Shown here: positions 42,196 through 50,871 of the stretch, piece by piece
Layout of the letters: each line of letters begins with the position of its first letter
Position numbering within the stretch: the stretch's first letter is position 1
Assembly (NCBI RefSeq): GCF_021190915.1
Contig: NZ_JAIOAP010000001.1
Location: 496,001 to 560,000, forward strand
DNA: 64,000 nt
Direction: 5' to 3'
From: Cohnella silvisoli
GTDB lineage: Bacteria > Bacillota > Bacilli > Paenibacillales > Paenibacillaceae
Notes under the pieces: generated by a model
The model's database searches: none
Seen by the model: only the letters and a program-made list of their open reading frames with translations
Told to the model about the DNA's origin: nothing
Program-made: the position numbers and the translations under genes

Positions 42196-45100
42196 ATGAA
42201 TCGGGCTACAATTCGCAATACACTGTTGCTTTTTGCCGTCTTCTTATTGGTAACGTTATGGATGGTTGTTCAAAGTGTTTTTGCAAGCGGTTCCTTAAGT
42301 TATGATTGGCGTACAAACAACAATTTGGATGGGTGGACGCCAAATGCCGGAATCGATGCTCATCTCGTGATTGACGGAAAAATCGTTATGCACGTTCCGA
42401 GCGGCAGCAATGATCCTACCCTGACAGGCCCGCCGGTTTCTATACAGGCCTCAACATTCAAAATAGTAGAGATCACCTATTACAACAATACGGGTAACAC
42501 GAATGCGCAATTGTTTTGGACGACGAGCACGGGCGGATGGGCGGCAGCGCGCAGCCAATCGTTTTCGACGATTTCCGATAGCAAGTGGCATACGCTTCAA
42601 ATCGATTTGAGCGGCAACGCAAATTGGACAGGCACAATAACGCAGTTGCGTTTCGATCCGACAACCAACGGGGGCAACGGCAACTTTGAGCTTGATTCGT
42701 TGCGCGTGCTTGACAAGGCGAATCGTTATTCGATTAGCAACGGCTACTACAGCTTGTCCGGTGTGGATGGATTAATCGATACGCTGCGTTTCGACCCGAC
42801 GGGCGCGGGTAATTACAGCGATGACCTGATCGCGAACAACATGTATTTTAACTTCCAATTAGCCGGCGTTCCGTATGCAGGAAACAGTTCGGTGACGGCC
42901 TCGACCAGCGGAACAACACTTACGCTCAACGGCATTGGCTTCGGCGGATCCGGCATCAGTGGCAGTTGGACGATTGCGCTTGACGGCAAATGGATGAAAA
43001 ACACCTATACAGTCACGTCGTCAGCTAACGGCAAAAAGCTGGAATCGTCCGGGTTCACGATCGAGTCGCTATGGGACAACCCGGGTTATCAAGTGAATTC
43101 ACTGCGCAACCCATTCATTAGGATGGCCGATGTGAACGCACTTTACAAGGAAGTGCACGCTTTCAAGCGGACTAACAGGTCAGAGGCTCCCTTTAATCTG
43201 AGCGGGAACCGTATCGACTGGCAGGGGGCGAACGGTTTTGATTTCAATCTGCGGTTTTATCCGTCGACTAAGCGGCTGAATAACTTGGCCTCTTTGGATA
43301 TGATGTATATGAATTTTCCCGCAATTCTTCCAACGGTATTGAATACCGGCAACACGCTTACTCACACGCTTGACATTGAACTGATGCCTTCCTCGGATAT
43401 TACACCGGCTGTTCATGCGAGGTATGAGGGAGGTGATTCTACGGTGACGACCGGTGCGAACGCCATCTTCTCCGAGCGCAATTATGGCTGGGAGCCGGGA
43501 GAAGTCAATCCAGACTGGTACGAATGGCAGAGCTTACAACGAGTCTGGACCGACGATATCAACCGTGACACGATGGAGCATGACGCCTCCCAGGTCAAGC
43601 AGGACCCGAACGGTTATGTGTACACTTGGCAAGATTCACCGGGTTGGCCGTTTCCAGGTTTCATGGACAGCAATCATTATATTATGACTTCGGCCAACTT
43701 GATTAATGGCCTGTACAATCACATTATGAACGCGGGCGATTTGAATGCGTTGAAGTACAACATCGACCGAATGCGGAATGCAATGAACTACCTGCTGACG
43801 ACGCAATACGACTCGACCGCAAAGTTGTTCATTATCACCAATTCTTATCACAACGGCACGATCGGATCGGTCGGCAGCAATTATTGGGACCTTTTACCAT
43901 TCGGTCATAAAAGTGCTTATGACAATATCTACGGGTATTTAGCGCTGCGCAGAATGGCCGAGATAGAAAGTATGGTCGGCAACACAACTCGCGCCACTCA
44001 GTTGAATGGCTATGCCGACGATTTAAAAACGGCTTATAACTCGACCTTCTGGTCGACCAATCACTACGTAATGAATATCGACGTGAACGGGGTAACTCGC
44101 GATTACGGCGGAGTGTTCCTCAATCTCGAAGCGATTGCGTACGGTTTGGCCGATACGACAAAGGCGAATGCGATCATGTCGTACTTGTCGAATACGAACA
44201 CTTCGGCCGGCACTAATGATGTGTTCAGCAAATTCGTCTTTGCACCGCGGGCGATTATGTTCAACATCCCGCCGAAAGCCTCTGGCGGCTGGTGGGTCAG
44301 CGACTATGACGGCAACGGTGTTTACAGCAGCAATCAGATTCAGAACGGCGGCGCTATTTTCTATACGGCCTACTATGAGTTGATGAGCAGGCTCCGTTCA
44401 ACAGGAGCGAACGATGCGTATACCCGGCTGCAGGCGATAGTGAACCGCTTCAATCTGGAACACCTCTCTGGCGGAAACCCACTGTACTATGGTGAAGTTA
44501 ACCAACATTACACTGAAGGTCTCGTCGGAACGTGGGGCGAATTCCCTGAAAGCGGTCTCGTACCTGTTGCGCTCAAGAACGGGTTTATGGGCATCTCGGC
44601 GGACAAAGACGGTCTGCACGTGAAGCCGAATTTCCCGACGAGCGGCATGACCTCGCTTACGTTGAACAGTATGTACTATTGGGACATGAAGTTGAAAATC
44701 ACGGCTTCCAACACGTCAGTCCGCATCCAGGCGCTGGATAACAACAGTCCGTACACGGATTGGAAAATCAACGGCATAGCAGTAAGCGGCCTGTTTGATC
44801 AGACGGTACCGATTTCGGCCGGCGGCACAGTAACTCTGGAGCGGACGACAAAGACTTACGATCTGAATTCGATCGCTCTTAAGACAATCAGCGGCATAGT
44901 GACGGCTGACAACTTGTACAAAATTTATCTGAACGGTAAAAGGCTTAAGGGAACTTCCACGTTGTGGGAAACAGGGGATTCCCTACGCGGGTATTTGAAA
45001 AACGGCGTCAATACGATCGCTGTCGAGGTCACGAACCTCGCCGATTCACCCGGCGGCTTCATCGGTGATTTCACGCTGCCTGATGGAGCGAAGGTTGTGA

Positions 45101-45774
45101 GCAATACGAACTGGAAAGTAACGAGTACCGCGAAGGACGGCTGGGAGCAGCCCGGCTTCGATGAAACCGGTTGGGTTAACGCGACGGATTACGGCGCGTA
45201 CGGAGCAAGCCCTTGGGGGACGAATGTAGTCGGGTTCCCGAGCACCAGCACAGCGCGATGGATTTTCTCGTCGAACTCGACCCAATCGCCAACTGTCTAT
45301 TTGCGCTATCAGTTCAACTATGAACTGCCGACCGTAACCTCTTCGACAAGCATCGAAGATACGGATTTCGGCAAAGCGAAAGCGGTTGATGGCATCCGCG
45401 TGCCGCGCAGCGGCGCCAATGGCTTCAGCTCGTCGACCGCTTTCAGCGACGAGAATCATACCGAATGGCTAAAGCTGGATTTGACCAACTCCCAGCCGAT
45501 CAATCAGCTGCTGCTTTATCCGGTCGTCAATTCGAATTATACCGCGGATGGTTTCCCGGTTGACTTCGCGATTGAGACCTCGACCGATAACGTCAATTGG
45601 ACGATAGTGAAATCGTATACGGGTTATGTGCCTTTGAACCCGACCGAGCCGCAATCGTTGCCGTTCAAACAGACGAATGCCCGCTATGTTCGGATTACGG
45701 CAACGAAGCTGGGCATTCAGCAAGCAGGTGGTTACTTGTTCAAAATCGCCGAAGTGGAAGTTTATAATCGATAA
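42196..45774 (+). CDS. secreted six-hairpin glycosidase-like enzyme with CBM-like modules
   Basis: 1192 aa exported protein. The signal peptide (about residues 1-31) ends near SVFA. Residues ~35-170 form a beta domain resembling carbohydrate-binding modules (YDWRTNNNLDGWTPNAGIDA). Residues ~180-430 form a beta-sandwich. Residues ~430-880 look like an (alpha/alpha)6 barrel: YTWQDSPGWPFPGFMDSNHY, NYWDLLPFGHKSAYDNIYGY, GVFLNLEAIAYGLAD, GGWWVSDYDGNGVYSSNQIQ, VGTWGEFPESGLVP. After a further beta domain, residues ~905-1040 resemble the jelly-roll of rhamnosidase-type proteins (IYLNGKRL, NTIAVEVTN). A CBM32 module ends the protein (about 1045-1192). The GH family and linkage were not identified. AAAGGGAGGAAACGTA precedes the ATG. 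Confidence 0.75.
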   Translation: MNRATIRNTLLLFAVFLLVTLWMVVQSVFASGSLSYDWRTNNNLDGWTPNAGIDAHLVIDGKIVMHVPSGSNDPTLTGPPVSIQASTFKIVEITYYNNTGNTNAQLFWTTSTGGWAAARSQSFSTISDSKWHTLQIDLSGNANWTGTITQLRFDPTTNGGNGNFELDSLRVLDKANRYSISNGYYSLSGVDGLIDTLRFDPTGAGNYSDDLIANNMYFNFQLAGVPYAGNSSVTASTSGTTLTLNGIGFGGSGISGSWTIALDGKWMKNTYTVTSSANGKKLESSGFTIESLWDNPGYQVNSLRNPFIRMADVNALYKEVHAFKRTNRSEAPFNLSGNRIDWQGANGFDFNLRFYPSTKRLNNLASLDMMYMNFPAILPTVLNTGNTLTHTLDIELMPSSDITPAVHARYEGGDSTVTTGANAIFSERNYGWEPGEVNPDWYEWQSLQRVWTDDINRDTMEHDASQVKQDPNGYVYTWQDSPGWPFPGFMDSNHYIMTSANLINGLYNHIMNAGDLNALKYNIDRMRNAMNYLLTTQYDSTAKLFIITNSYHNGTIGSVGSNYWDLLPFGHKSAYDNIYGYLALRRMAEIESMVGNTTRATQLNGYADDLKTAYNSTFWSTNHYVMNIDVNGVTRDYGGVFLNLEAIAYGLADTTKANAIMSYLSNTNTSAGTNDVFSKFVFAPRAIMFNIPPKASGGWWVSDYDGNGVYSSNQIQNGGAIFYTAYYELMSRLRSTGANDAYTRLQAIVNRFNLEHLSGGNPLYYGEVNQHYTEGLVGTWGEFPESGLVPVALKNGFMGISADKDGLHVKPNFPTSGMTSLTLNSMYYWDMKLKITASNTSVRIQALDNNSPYTDWKINGIAVSGLFDQTVPISAGGTVTLERTTKTYDLNSIALKTISGIVTADNLYKIYLNGKRLKGTSTLWETGDSLRGYLKNGVNTIAVEVTNLADSPGGFIGDFTLPDGAKVVSNTNWKVTSTAKDGWEQPGFDETGWVNATDYGAYGASPWGTNVVGFPSTSTARWIFSSNSTQSPTVYLRYQFNYELPTVTSSTSIEDTDFGKAKAVDGIRVPRSGANGFSSSTAFSDENHTEWLKLDLTNSQPINQLLLYPVVNSNYTADGFPVDFAIETSTDNVNWTIVKSYTGYVPLNPTEPQSLPFKQTNARYVRITATKLGIQQAGGYLFKIAEVEVYNR

Positions 45775-45815
45775 TCGGCAGGTAATCGGCTTGGATGCAA
45801 CCGAATGAAGCGAGA

Positions 45816-45866
45816 AAATCCCCTCACCGAACCGGATGACCCGGAATCGATAAGGGGATTTTTTCG
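45816..45866 (+). terminator. terminator closing the secreted-enzyme block
   Basis: GAAAATCCCCT pairs with AGGGGATTTTTTC around a loop of about 28 bases, and the 3' arm contains six T. Confidence 0.7.
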
Positions 45867-45881
45867 ATATGTCGGCGGGAT

Positions 45882-45941
45882 TGCTACGCCTTCTGGTAGT
45901 GCATCTCCTCCCTGTACTTGCTTGGCGAGCATTTAAACTTC
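45882..45941 (-). pseudogene. C-terminal scrap of an AraC-type regulator
   Basis: On the minus strand the sequence reads KFKCSPSKYREEMHYQKA and a stop (TAG at the low-coordinate end). CSPSKYRE is the usual closing segment of AraC-family or YesN-type regulators (SPxxYR). Nothing upstream of it remains: it abuts the start of promoter module copy 3 within 3 bases, so it marks a rearrangement junction. Confidence 0.6.
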
Positions 45942-45943
45942 TG

Positions 45944-46055
45944 GATATCGGATAATGCCAAGTGTTAGTCGGATCCTGTTATTCTCTATCTCATTATAAT
46001 AAGTAAAATAAGAAGTATAAAGACATTCTGACAACGGATGATGCAAAGGAGAGAA
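45944..46055 (+). repeat. 111-bp promoter module, copy 3 (112 bp)
   Basis: Nearly identical to copy 1 (30909-31019), with one extra A after GCCAA and one substitution, including the TATAAT and the ribosome site AAAGGAGAGAA. It lies directly before the propeller glycosidase gene and should place it under the same AraC/LacI control. Confidence 0.85.
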
Positions 46056-46061
46056 ATACGC

Positions 46062-47108
46062 GTGACGCAGGTTGACGTGAAGATGAGAGACAACTGGAGC
46101 ACTCCGTACAAGCTAGGGAAGCCTCTATTGCAACCAAGTGGTATTCCGGGCGCTTTCGATAGCCATGGGGTCGATTGTCCGTTTGTTTTCTATCATCAAG
46201 GCAGGTTTATGATGATGTATGTCGGTTTTGACGGGATCGGCTATCAGACGGCGCTTGCGGAAAGCGACGATTTGATCGATTGGAGGCCCGTTGGTACGAT
46301 CTTGAATCGAAAGACTGATGAAGGCTGGGATCGGGTGGGCGCAGCCGGAACGTGGTTGCTGAAGGAAACGAACGAACTTTCAGAGCTTCCGGTATTAAAA
46401 AAAGTGGGCGGGAAGTATTGGATGGTTTATCATGCTTACCCAGAAGAAGGATATGAGGCAGGACCGGCGGAAATGGGATTGGCTTGGAGTGAGGATGAAA
46501 ATCTGATGAACTGGCACCGCCTGAAGAACCCCGTATTTTCCTGGAAGCAAGGAGAACCTTGGGAGCGGGGTGGGCTATACAAAGCGGCTTTGATCGCGCA
46601 TGGGGGATTATATTACATGTTTTATAATGCCAAGGACCTCACGGAAGGCAAATGGTACGAGCAAACGGGTGTGGCGATGTCGAAGGACATGCTGCATTGG
46701 ACCCGATACGAAGGAAATCCGGTCATTCGGAATCGTGCCGGCTGGCAGTCCCACTGTGTCGCTGATCCGTTCGTTGCCTTCGACCATGGGCAATGGGTCC
46801 TATTTTACTTCGGGTACGATGGTGTTAACGCGCAGGAAGGTTTGGCTGTATCTGACGATCTCTTGGAATGGTACCCAATCGAGCGACCGATTCTGGAGCA
46901 TGGTGAAAAGGGAGAACTGGACGAAATGCATGCCCACAAGCCATCCGTCGTTCGCCATAACGGCGTCCTCTATCATTTTTATTGCGCAGTTCGATCAAGC
47001 CGACCCGGGGACCCCGCATTCGGGCTCAGCCCGGAATTCCGAACGATTACGGCAGCCCTTTCACAACCGTACCGCAATTCGAGTGAACCAAAAAGTTTCG
47101 GGGAGTAG
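46062..47108 (+). CDS. cytoplasmic five-bladed propeller glycosidase (GH43/GH130-like)
   Basis: 348 aa without signal peptide. GTG 46062 is chosen because the conserved module's AAAGGAGAG then lies about 9 bases upstream; the frame is open to 46038, inside the module. Repeated blade signatures are visible: DSHGVDCPFVFYHQGRFMMM, ALAESDDLIDWRPVG, WMVYHAYPEEGYEAG, YYMFYNAKDL, GVAMSKDMLHWTRYEGNPVI, VADPFVAFDHGQWVLFYFGY, AHKPSVVRHNGVLYHFYCAV. These belong to the GH32/43/62/68/117/130-type propeller group, where the enzyme could be a hydrolase or a phosphorylase. The sugar is unknown. Sharing the module with the LacI gene and importer suggests it processes the sugar carried by the importer at 32.3-35.8 kb. 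Confidence 0.78.
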   Translation: MTQVDVKMRDNWSTPYKLGKPLLQPSGIPGAFDSHGVDCPFVFYHQGRFMMMYVGFDGIGYQTALAESDDLIDWRPVGTILNRKTDEGWDRVGAAGTWLLKETNELSELPVLKKVGGKYWMVYHAYPEEGYEAGPAEMGLAWSEDENLMNWHRLKNPVFSWKQGEPWERGGLYKAALIAHGGLYYMFYNAKDLTEGKWYEQTGVAMSKDMLHWTRYEGNPVIRNRAGWQSHCVADPFVAFDHGQWVLFYFGYDGVNAQEGLAVSDDLLEWYPIERPILEHGEKGELDEMHAHKPSVVRHNGVLYHFYCAVRSSRPGDPAFGLSPEFRTITAALSQPYRNSSEPKSFGE

Positions 47109-47165
47109 AGCTTGACCGCATGATTTTGACCTCAGGGGCTGTTCCAATAACCATGAAAATGGCTA

Positions 47166-47186
47166 AGGGAAAGTCCCTGTTTTTTG
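47166..47186 (+). terminator. short terminator-like hairpin
   Basis: AGGGA-AAG-TCCCT followed by GTTTTTT. The stem is only 5 bp, but position and T run fit a weak terminator after the glycosidase gene. Confidence 0.5.
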
Positions 47187-47308
47187 CTTATAATTGGAAA
47201 AAGATTTTTTAATGTGCATAAATCATTTATAAATGGATATTATAATATCAATAGTTATTGTCTTTACTTTGGTTATAATCTACAATTGTTTTGAGGTGGT
47301 GAATCGTC

Positions 47309-48772
47309 ATGGCTATGTTTACGGATGAGAAGTTGCTGAATTTGCTATTACAATATAATCCCTGGTGGAGAGGGATACAGATGTCAGAAAAAAGTGCTCC
47401 TCCTCACCGGCGATTTGCGTTCTACGAGGCAAAGAAGCTGCTTGAGCATCCTGATCTTAGAAGGTTTGTTATTATCAGTGGCGCGAGACGTGTTGGTAAA
47501 ACCACAATCATGTATCAGCTAATCAGCGAACTCTTGGCGAAGGGGGTCTCGGTACGTAATATTGTATATTTATCTTTTGACAATCCAATACTGAAGCTCG
47601 GTGGTTTTGAAGGTGTACTGAGGGCATATGAAAATGCGTATTCAACAGAAGGTGAAGTGTACTTCTTTTTTGATGAAGTGCAATACGCCGAGGATTGGGA
47701 GGTGTGGGTAAAAGTTCTGTTTGACTCGCGACCCCATCTTAAGTTGGTGGCTACAGGTTCCGCAAGCCCTACATTGGAAAAAGGTTCAACGGATAGCGGG
47801 GTCGGACGCTGGAGTGTTCTGAGGGTTCCGACGCTATCTTTTTATGAATACTGTGATCTATTAGAGATTTCTGCAAGACCACAACTCCCTAAAGGTATTC
47901 GTCCTACACAGCTATATAAGATGGACAAGGGAGATTTAACCGATTTAATGAATAAGCTTTCACCTCTTCAGCAGCATTTTAATCGTTATTTGACTGTAGG
48001 TGGCTTTCCGGAGCTTGCGCTATCACGCGACGACGCCTTAGCCCAAAGAATGCTGCGTGAGGACGTAGTAGACAAGGTGATTAAGCGGGATGTACTAACA
48101 TTGTTTAATGTTAGAAATCCTTTGCAACTAGAAAAGGTATTTTTATATCTTTGCATGCATTCTTCAAGCATCATTAATGTGACCACGATGTGCAAGGAGC
48201 TTGACGAAATGAACAAGTCTACCTTGACGAGCTATATCCATTTCTTAAAGGAAGCTAATCTGATTTATATAAGTGATCCAATTGGTGTGGATGGAAAAGG
48301 GATTCTTAAAGGGCGCTCAAAAATTTATGTTGCCGATGCTGCAATACGTAATGCGGTACTCATGCTTGAGGATGTGATAACGATCCCGGAAGAAATGGGA
48401 ATTATGGTGGAAACGGCAGTATACAAGCATGTTGCTGCTTTTTATTATACCTCGAACGCGCAAGTTGGTTATTACCGGAGGCTTAAAGAGAACGAAAAAG
48501 AAGTTGATGTCGTGGTTGAGCTTCCACTGGGAAGGCTTTTATGCGAGGTCAAATATCGTGAAAATACACATGTTAAGGAAACGGATGCAATCATTGAGTT
48601 GACGAATGACGAGAAAGCCAAAGTACAGGGTTCCTTGATTATCACAAAGAGGGCAGAAGATTATGGCGTGACGCAGCATCATTCACGAATTCCAGTAGTT
48701 CGCATACCCGCTCCAGCATTTTTGTATTTGCTTGGCAATGCTGAGAAGGAAGGTTATACGGCTAGGATGTAG
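47309..48772 (+). CDS. AAA-family ATPase with DUF4143 domain
   Basis: 487 aa. The N-terminal ATPase (AAA_14) has Walker A GARRVGKTT (K64) and Walker B VYFFFDEVQ, followed by the TGSAS sensor region. The C-terminal DUF4143 part contains TVGGFPE, then ETAVYKHVAAFYY, YYRRLKENEKEVDVVVEL and LLCEVKYR, the last an RNase-H/PDDEXK-like nuclease-style motif (E-x-K). Proteins of this type are widespread single genes of unsettled function in bacteria and archaea. GAGGTGG lies about 10 bases before the ATG. It has a strong terminator and no evident link with the sugar genes. The upstream DNA is A/T-rich, and the gene looks like a separate insertion. Confidence 0.9.
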   Translation: MAMFTDEKLLNLLLQYNPWWRGIQMSEKSAPPHRRFAFYEAKKLLEHPDLRRFVIISGARRVGKTTIMYQLISELLAKGVSVRNIVYLSFDNPILKLGGFEGVLRAYENAYSTEGEVYFFFDEVQYAEDWEVWVKVLFDSRPHLKLVATGSASPTLEKGSTDSGVGRWSVLRVPTLSFYEYCDLLEISARPQLPKGIRPTQLYKMDKGDLTDLMNKLSPLQQHFNRYLTVGGFPELALSRDDALAQRMLREDVVDKVIKRDVLTLFNVRNPLQLEKVFLYLCMHSSSIINVTTMCKELDEMNKSTLTSYIHFLKEANLIYISDPIGVDGKGILKGRSKIYVADAAIRNAVLMLEDVITIPEEMGIMVETAVYKHVAAFYYTSNAQVGYYRRLKENEKEVDVVVELPLGRLLCEVKYRENTHVKETDAIIELTNDEKAKVQGSLIITKRAEDYGVTQHHSRIPVVRIPAPAFLYLLGNAEKEGYTARM

Positions 48773-48779
48773 GATGAAA

Positions 48780-48813
48780 ACCCCGACGAGGAGTAGTCTC
48801 GTCGGGGTTTTTA
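48780..48813 (+). terminator. strong rho-independent terminator
   Basis: Perfect 10-bp stem CCCCGACGAG / CTCGTCGGGG with a 7-base loop, then TTTTT. Confidence 0.92.
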
Positions 48814-48894
48814 TCGAAGCCACTTAATCTTCTTACAGATTAGGCATAGAGTAGCAATTCGGTCAGATTTCGAAGCTCGTTCGCGGCAAGTAGG

Positions 48895-49200
48895 AGATTG
48901 CGGAAGAATTGCCTACCTTTAGCGCGATTTCGCTAATGGAGAGGTTCGATTGGACGGCGAGCTTTTTGGCTTTGCGATACGAATCCAAGTTAAGTACTGC
49001 ATAGGGGACATGCCGACATGCTTGCGGAACAGGACCAGAATATAGTTATTGGTGAAGCCCGATACTTTCTCGAGCTCTCCTATGAGGATGTCCCGATCGT
49101 AATATTCGCCGAAGCCGAATTGCTGCTTATGACGCCGTGCATGATGACGAACCGGGATAACGATCGTGTGGTAGGGGTACTCCAAAAATAAATATTGCAT
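48895..49200 (-). pseudogene. AraC-family regulator remnant, paralogue of the gene at 60.6-61.4 kb
   Basis: Minus-strand frame YDRDILIGELEKVSGFTNNY, VLFRKHVGMSPMQYLTWIRI matches the DNA-binding domain of the intact regulator at 60568-61440 (YDREILIGELEKVSGLTKNY). A one-base deletion just after LTWIRI shifts the frame; in the restored frame the match continues (LAVQSNLSISEIALKVG) and then is lost. The sensor domain is absent. The two loci are clearly similar at DNA level over about 200 bp (48905-49102 against 60655-60852). Confidence 0.82.
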
Positions 49201-49269
49201 TGTTGGAATTCTGTTATTATGTTGCTAAAGATATTCAATAACTTTAAGCAAATCTATCGGAAGCGAGTG

Positions 49270-50871
49270 ATGATACCCGTGTATAAAGTGCTGATAGCAG
49301 AAGATGAAACACTGGCTCGAATGCTGCTTAAAAACTCGATTGAGTGGAATCGGTTCGATATGCAAGTCGTCGCCGACGTTCCGAATGGCAAGCTAGCATT
49401 AGAGGCCTATGAGAAGGCTGCTCCGGACATTGTTATTACCGATATCAAAATGCCGATCATGGACGGAATGTCGTTTATTGCTTCTATAAGGAAACGCGAT
49501 ACCCGCACCCGAATCGTCATTCTCACTTGCGTGGAAGAATTCGATTTGGCTCGTCAGGCGATGCAATATGGGGTGACCGACTATTTGCCGAAGCTAACGA
49601 TGTCGCCGGTCGAACTCCAGAAGGTGCTAGGCAAGGTACGCATGGAGTTGGATGACATGAGGCATCCGTCAGGCGAAAAGCCGGCTTTGATCTGGGATAA
49701 AGAGGCGTTGAAAGAAAGCTTGCTTATGGATTTTATGTTTCGAGGCAAGTTTACGGAGGCAGAGTTCGGGCAAGGCTTGCGCGACTTGGGTCAAAGATTC
49801 GAACTCGGCCCGATGTACGTAATGGTCATGGAGATTGATCATTATAGACGCTTGAATGAGAAGTTCAAAGACGAGAAGGGGCAGCTTGTTCGAATGTCTC
49901 TACTCAATGTTCTGGACGAACTTTTGGGGGCCTTCGGCAAAGGAGAAGCTTACAGGGACGCGGACAATAGATATATTTTATTGCTCAACGTTACAGCAGG
50001 GGACGGGGCTCAGGATCCTACTGCTAAGCTAATGGAGGAAGTTCGCAAAACCTTTTTAACTTATTTTAAGGTTACTTTGACATTCGGAGTCAGCAGTCTC
50101 GGCCATAGTTTCGGCGAAATCCGGCTCATGTACGAGGAGGCTTGTCAATCGGCAGCCAACAAATTTACTGAGGGTTTGAATCGCAGCTTCCGGTTCGGGG
50201 CTCTGCCTGATAACGATAATATTAACCTTAACGAGTTTGCGGGAAAATGGGCATCATTAGGCAGTCAGGCAACTAAAACTTTCCTTCAACAGCTGTCTGT
50301 CCTTCTTGGTCATGACGGGAATCTCAGAGAGAGGGTCATCCATCTTTTTTTGGCTTGGCTGCACCGACCCGCTGCGCATCTCGGCTTGGTGGAAGTTACG
50401 TATGCTGAATTGACGGCCGAATACGGAGATCGAATCAGAGGATGCGAAACTTTGTTCGAGTTGGCGGAAGAATTCGGTAACTATTTGAATGCATTGGTGG
50501 AGTTGCGCCAATTAAACAGCTTCAGCAAAGAAATCGCGCAAGCGTTGGCTTTAATCGGATCGAAGTACAAAGATGAGCTTACTTTGCGGCAAATTGCCAA
50601 AACGATCGGGATCAGTCCCAATTATCTAAGCACTCTGTTTAAAAAAGAGGTGCGTCTCAATTTCATGGATTATTTGACCAACGTGAGGATTGAAGAGGCT
50701 AAGCGGCTGCTGCAGGATTCCAATAAAATGGTCTACGAGATTTCCGAGCAGGTAGGATTTTCGGATCAAAGCTATTTCACCCGTTCTTTCAAAAAAATCG
50801 TAGGTCTGGCTCCGAACGAATACCGCAAGCAGAGAAGCCCGGAGTCTTCGGAGGACAAGTATGATCGCTAG
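49270..50871 (+). CDS. YesN-type response regulator, AraC-family output
   Basis: 533 aa. The receiver domain is at residues 1-125, with E11/D12 and the phosphoacceptor D58 in VITDIKMPIMDG. The middle region is variable. The last ~100 residues are an AraC domain (LTLRQIAKTIGISPNYLSTLFK, then VYEISEQVGFSDQSYFTRSFKK). ATG 49270 is preferred because the receiver fold begins directly after it; the frame is open to 49195. The histidine kinase gene overlaps its end by 11 bases, so the pair is coupled, in the order regulator then kinase. It probably activates the importer and sialidase-like gene that follow. Confidence 0.93.
   Translation: MIPVYKVLIAEDETLARMLLKNSIEWNRFDMQVVADVPNGKLALEAYEKAAPDIVITDIKMPIMDGMSFIASIRKRDTRTRIVILTCVEEFDLARQAMQYGVTDYLPKLTMSPVELQKVLGKVRMELDDMRHPSGEKPALIWDKEALKESLLMDFMFRGKFTEAEFGQGLRDLGQRFELGPMYVMVMEIDHYRRLNEKFKDEKGQLVRMSLLNVLDELLGAFGKGEAYRDADNRYILLLNVTAGDGAQDPTAKLMEEVRKTFLTYFKVTLTFGVSSLGHSFGEIRLMYEEACQSAANKFTEGLNRSFRFGALPDNDNINLNEFAGKWASLGSQATKTFLQQLSVLLGHDGNLRERVIHLFLAWLHRPAAHLGLVEVTYAELTAEYGDRIRGCETLFELAEEFGNYLNALVELRQLNSFSKEIAQALALIGSKYKDELTLRQIAKTIGISPNYLSTLFKKEVRLNFMDYLTNVRIEEAKRLLQDSNKMVYEISEQVGFSDQSYFTRSFKKIVGLAPNEYRKQRSPESSEDKYDR

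Noticed and set aside
47120-47300. Possible insertion-element end before the DUF4143 ATPase gene
   Set aside because: The A/T-rich stretch has no inverted terminal repeat or target duplication that I can identify.
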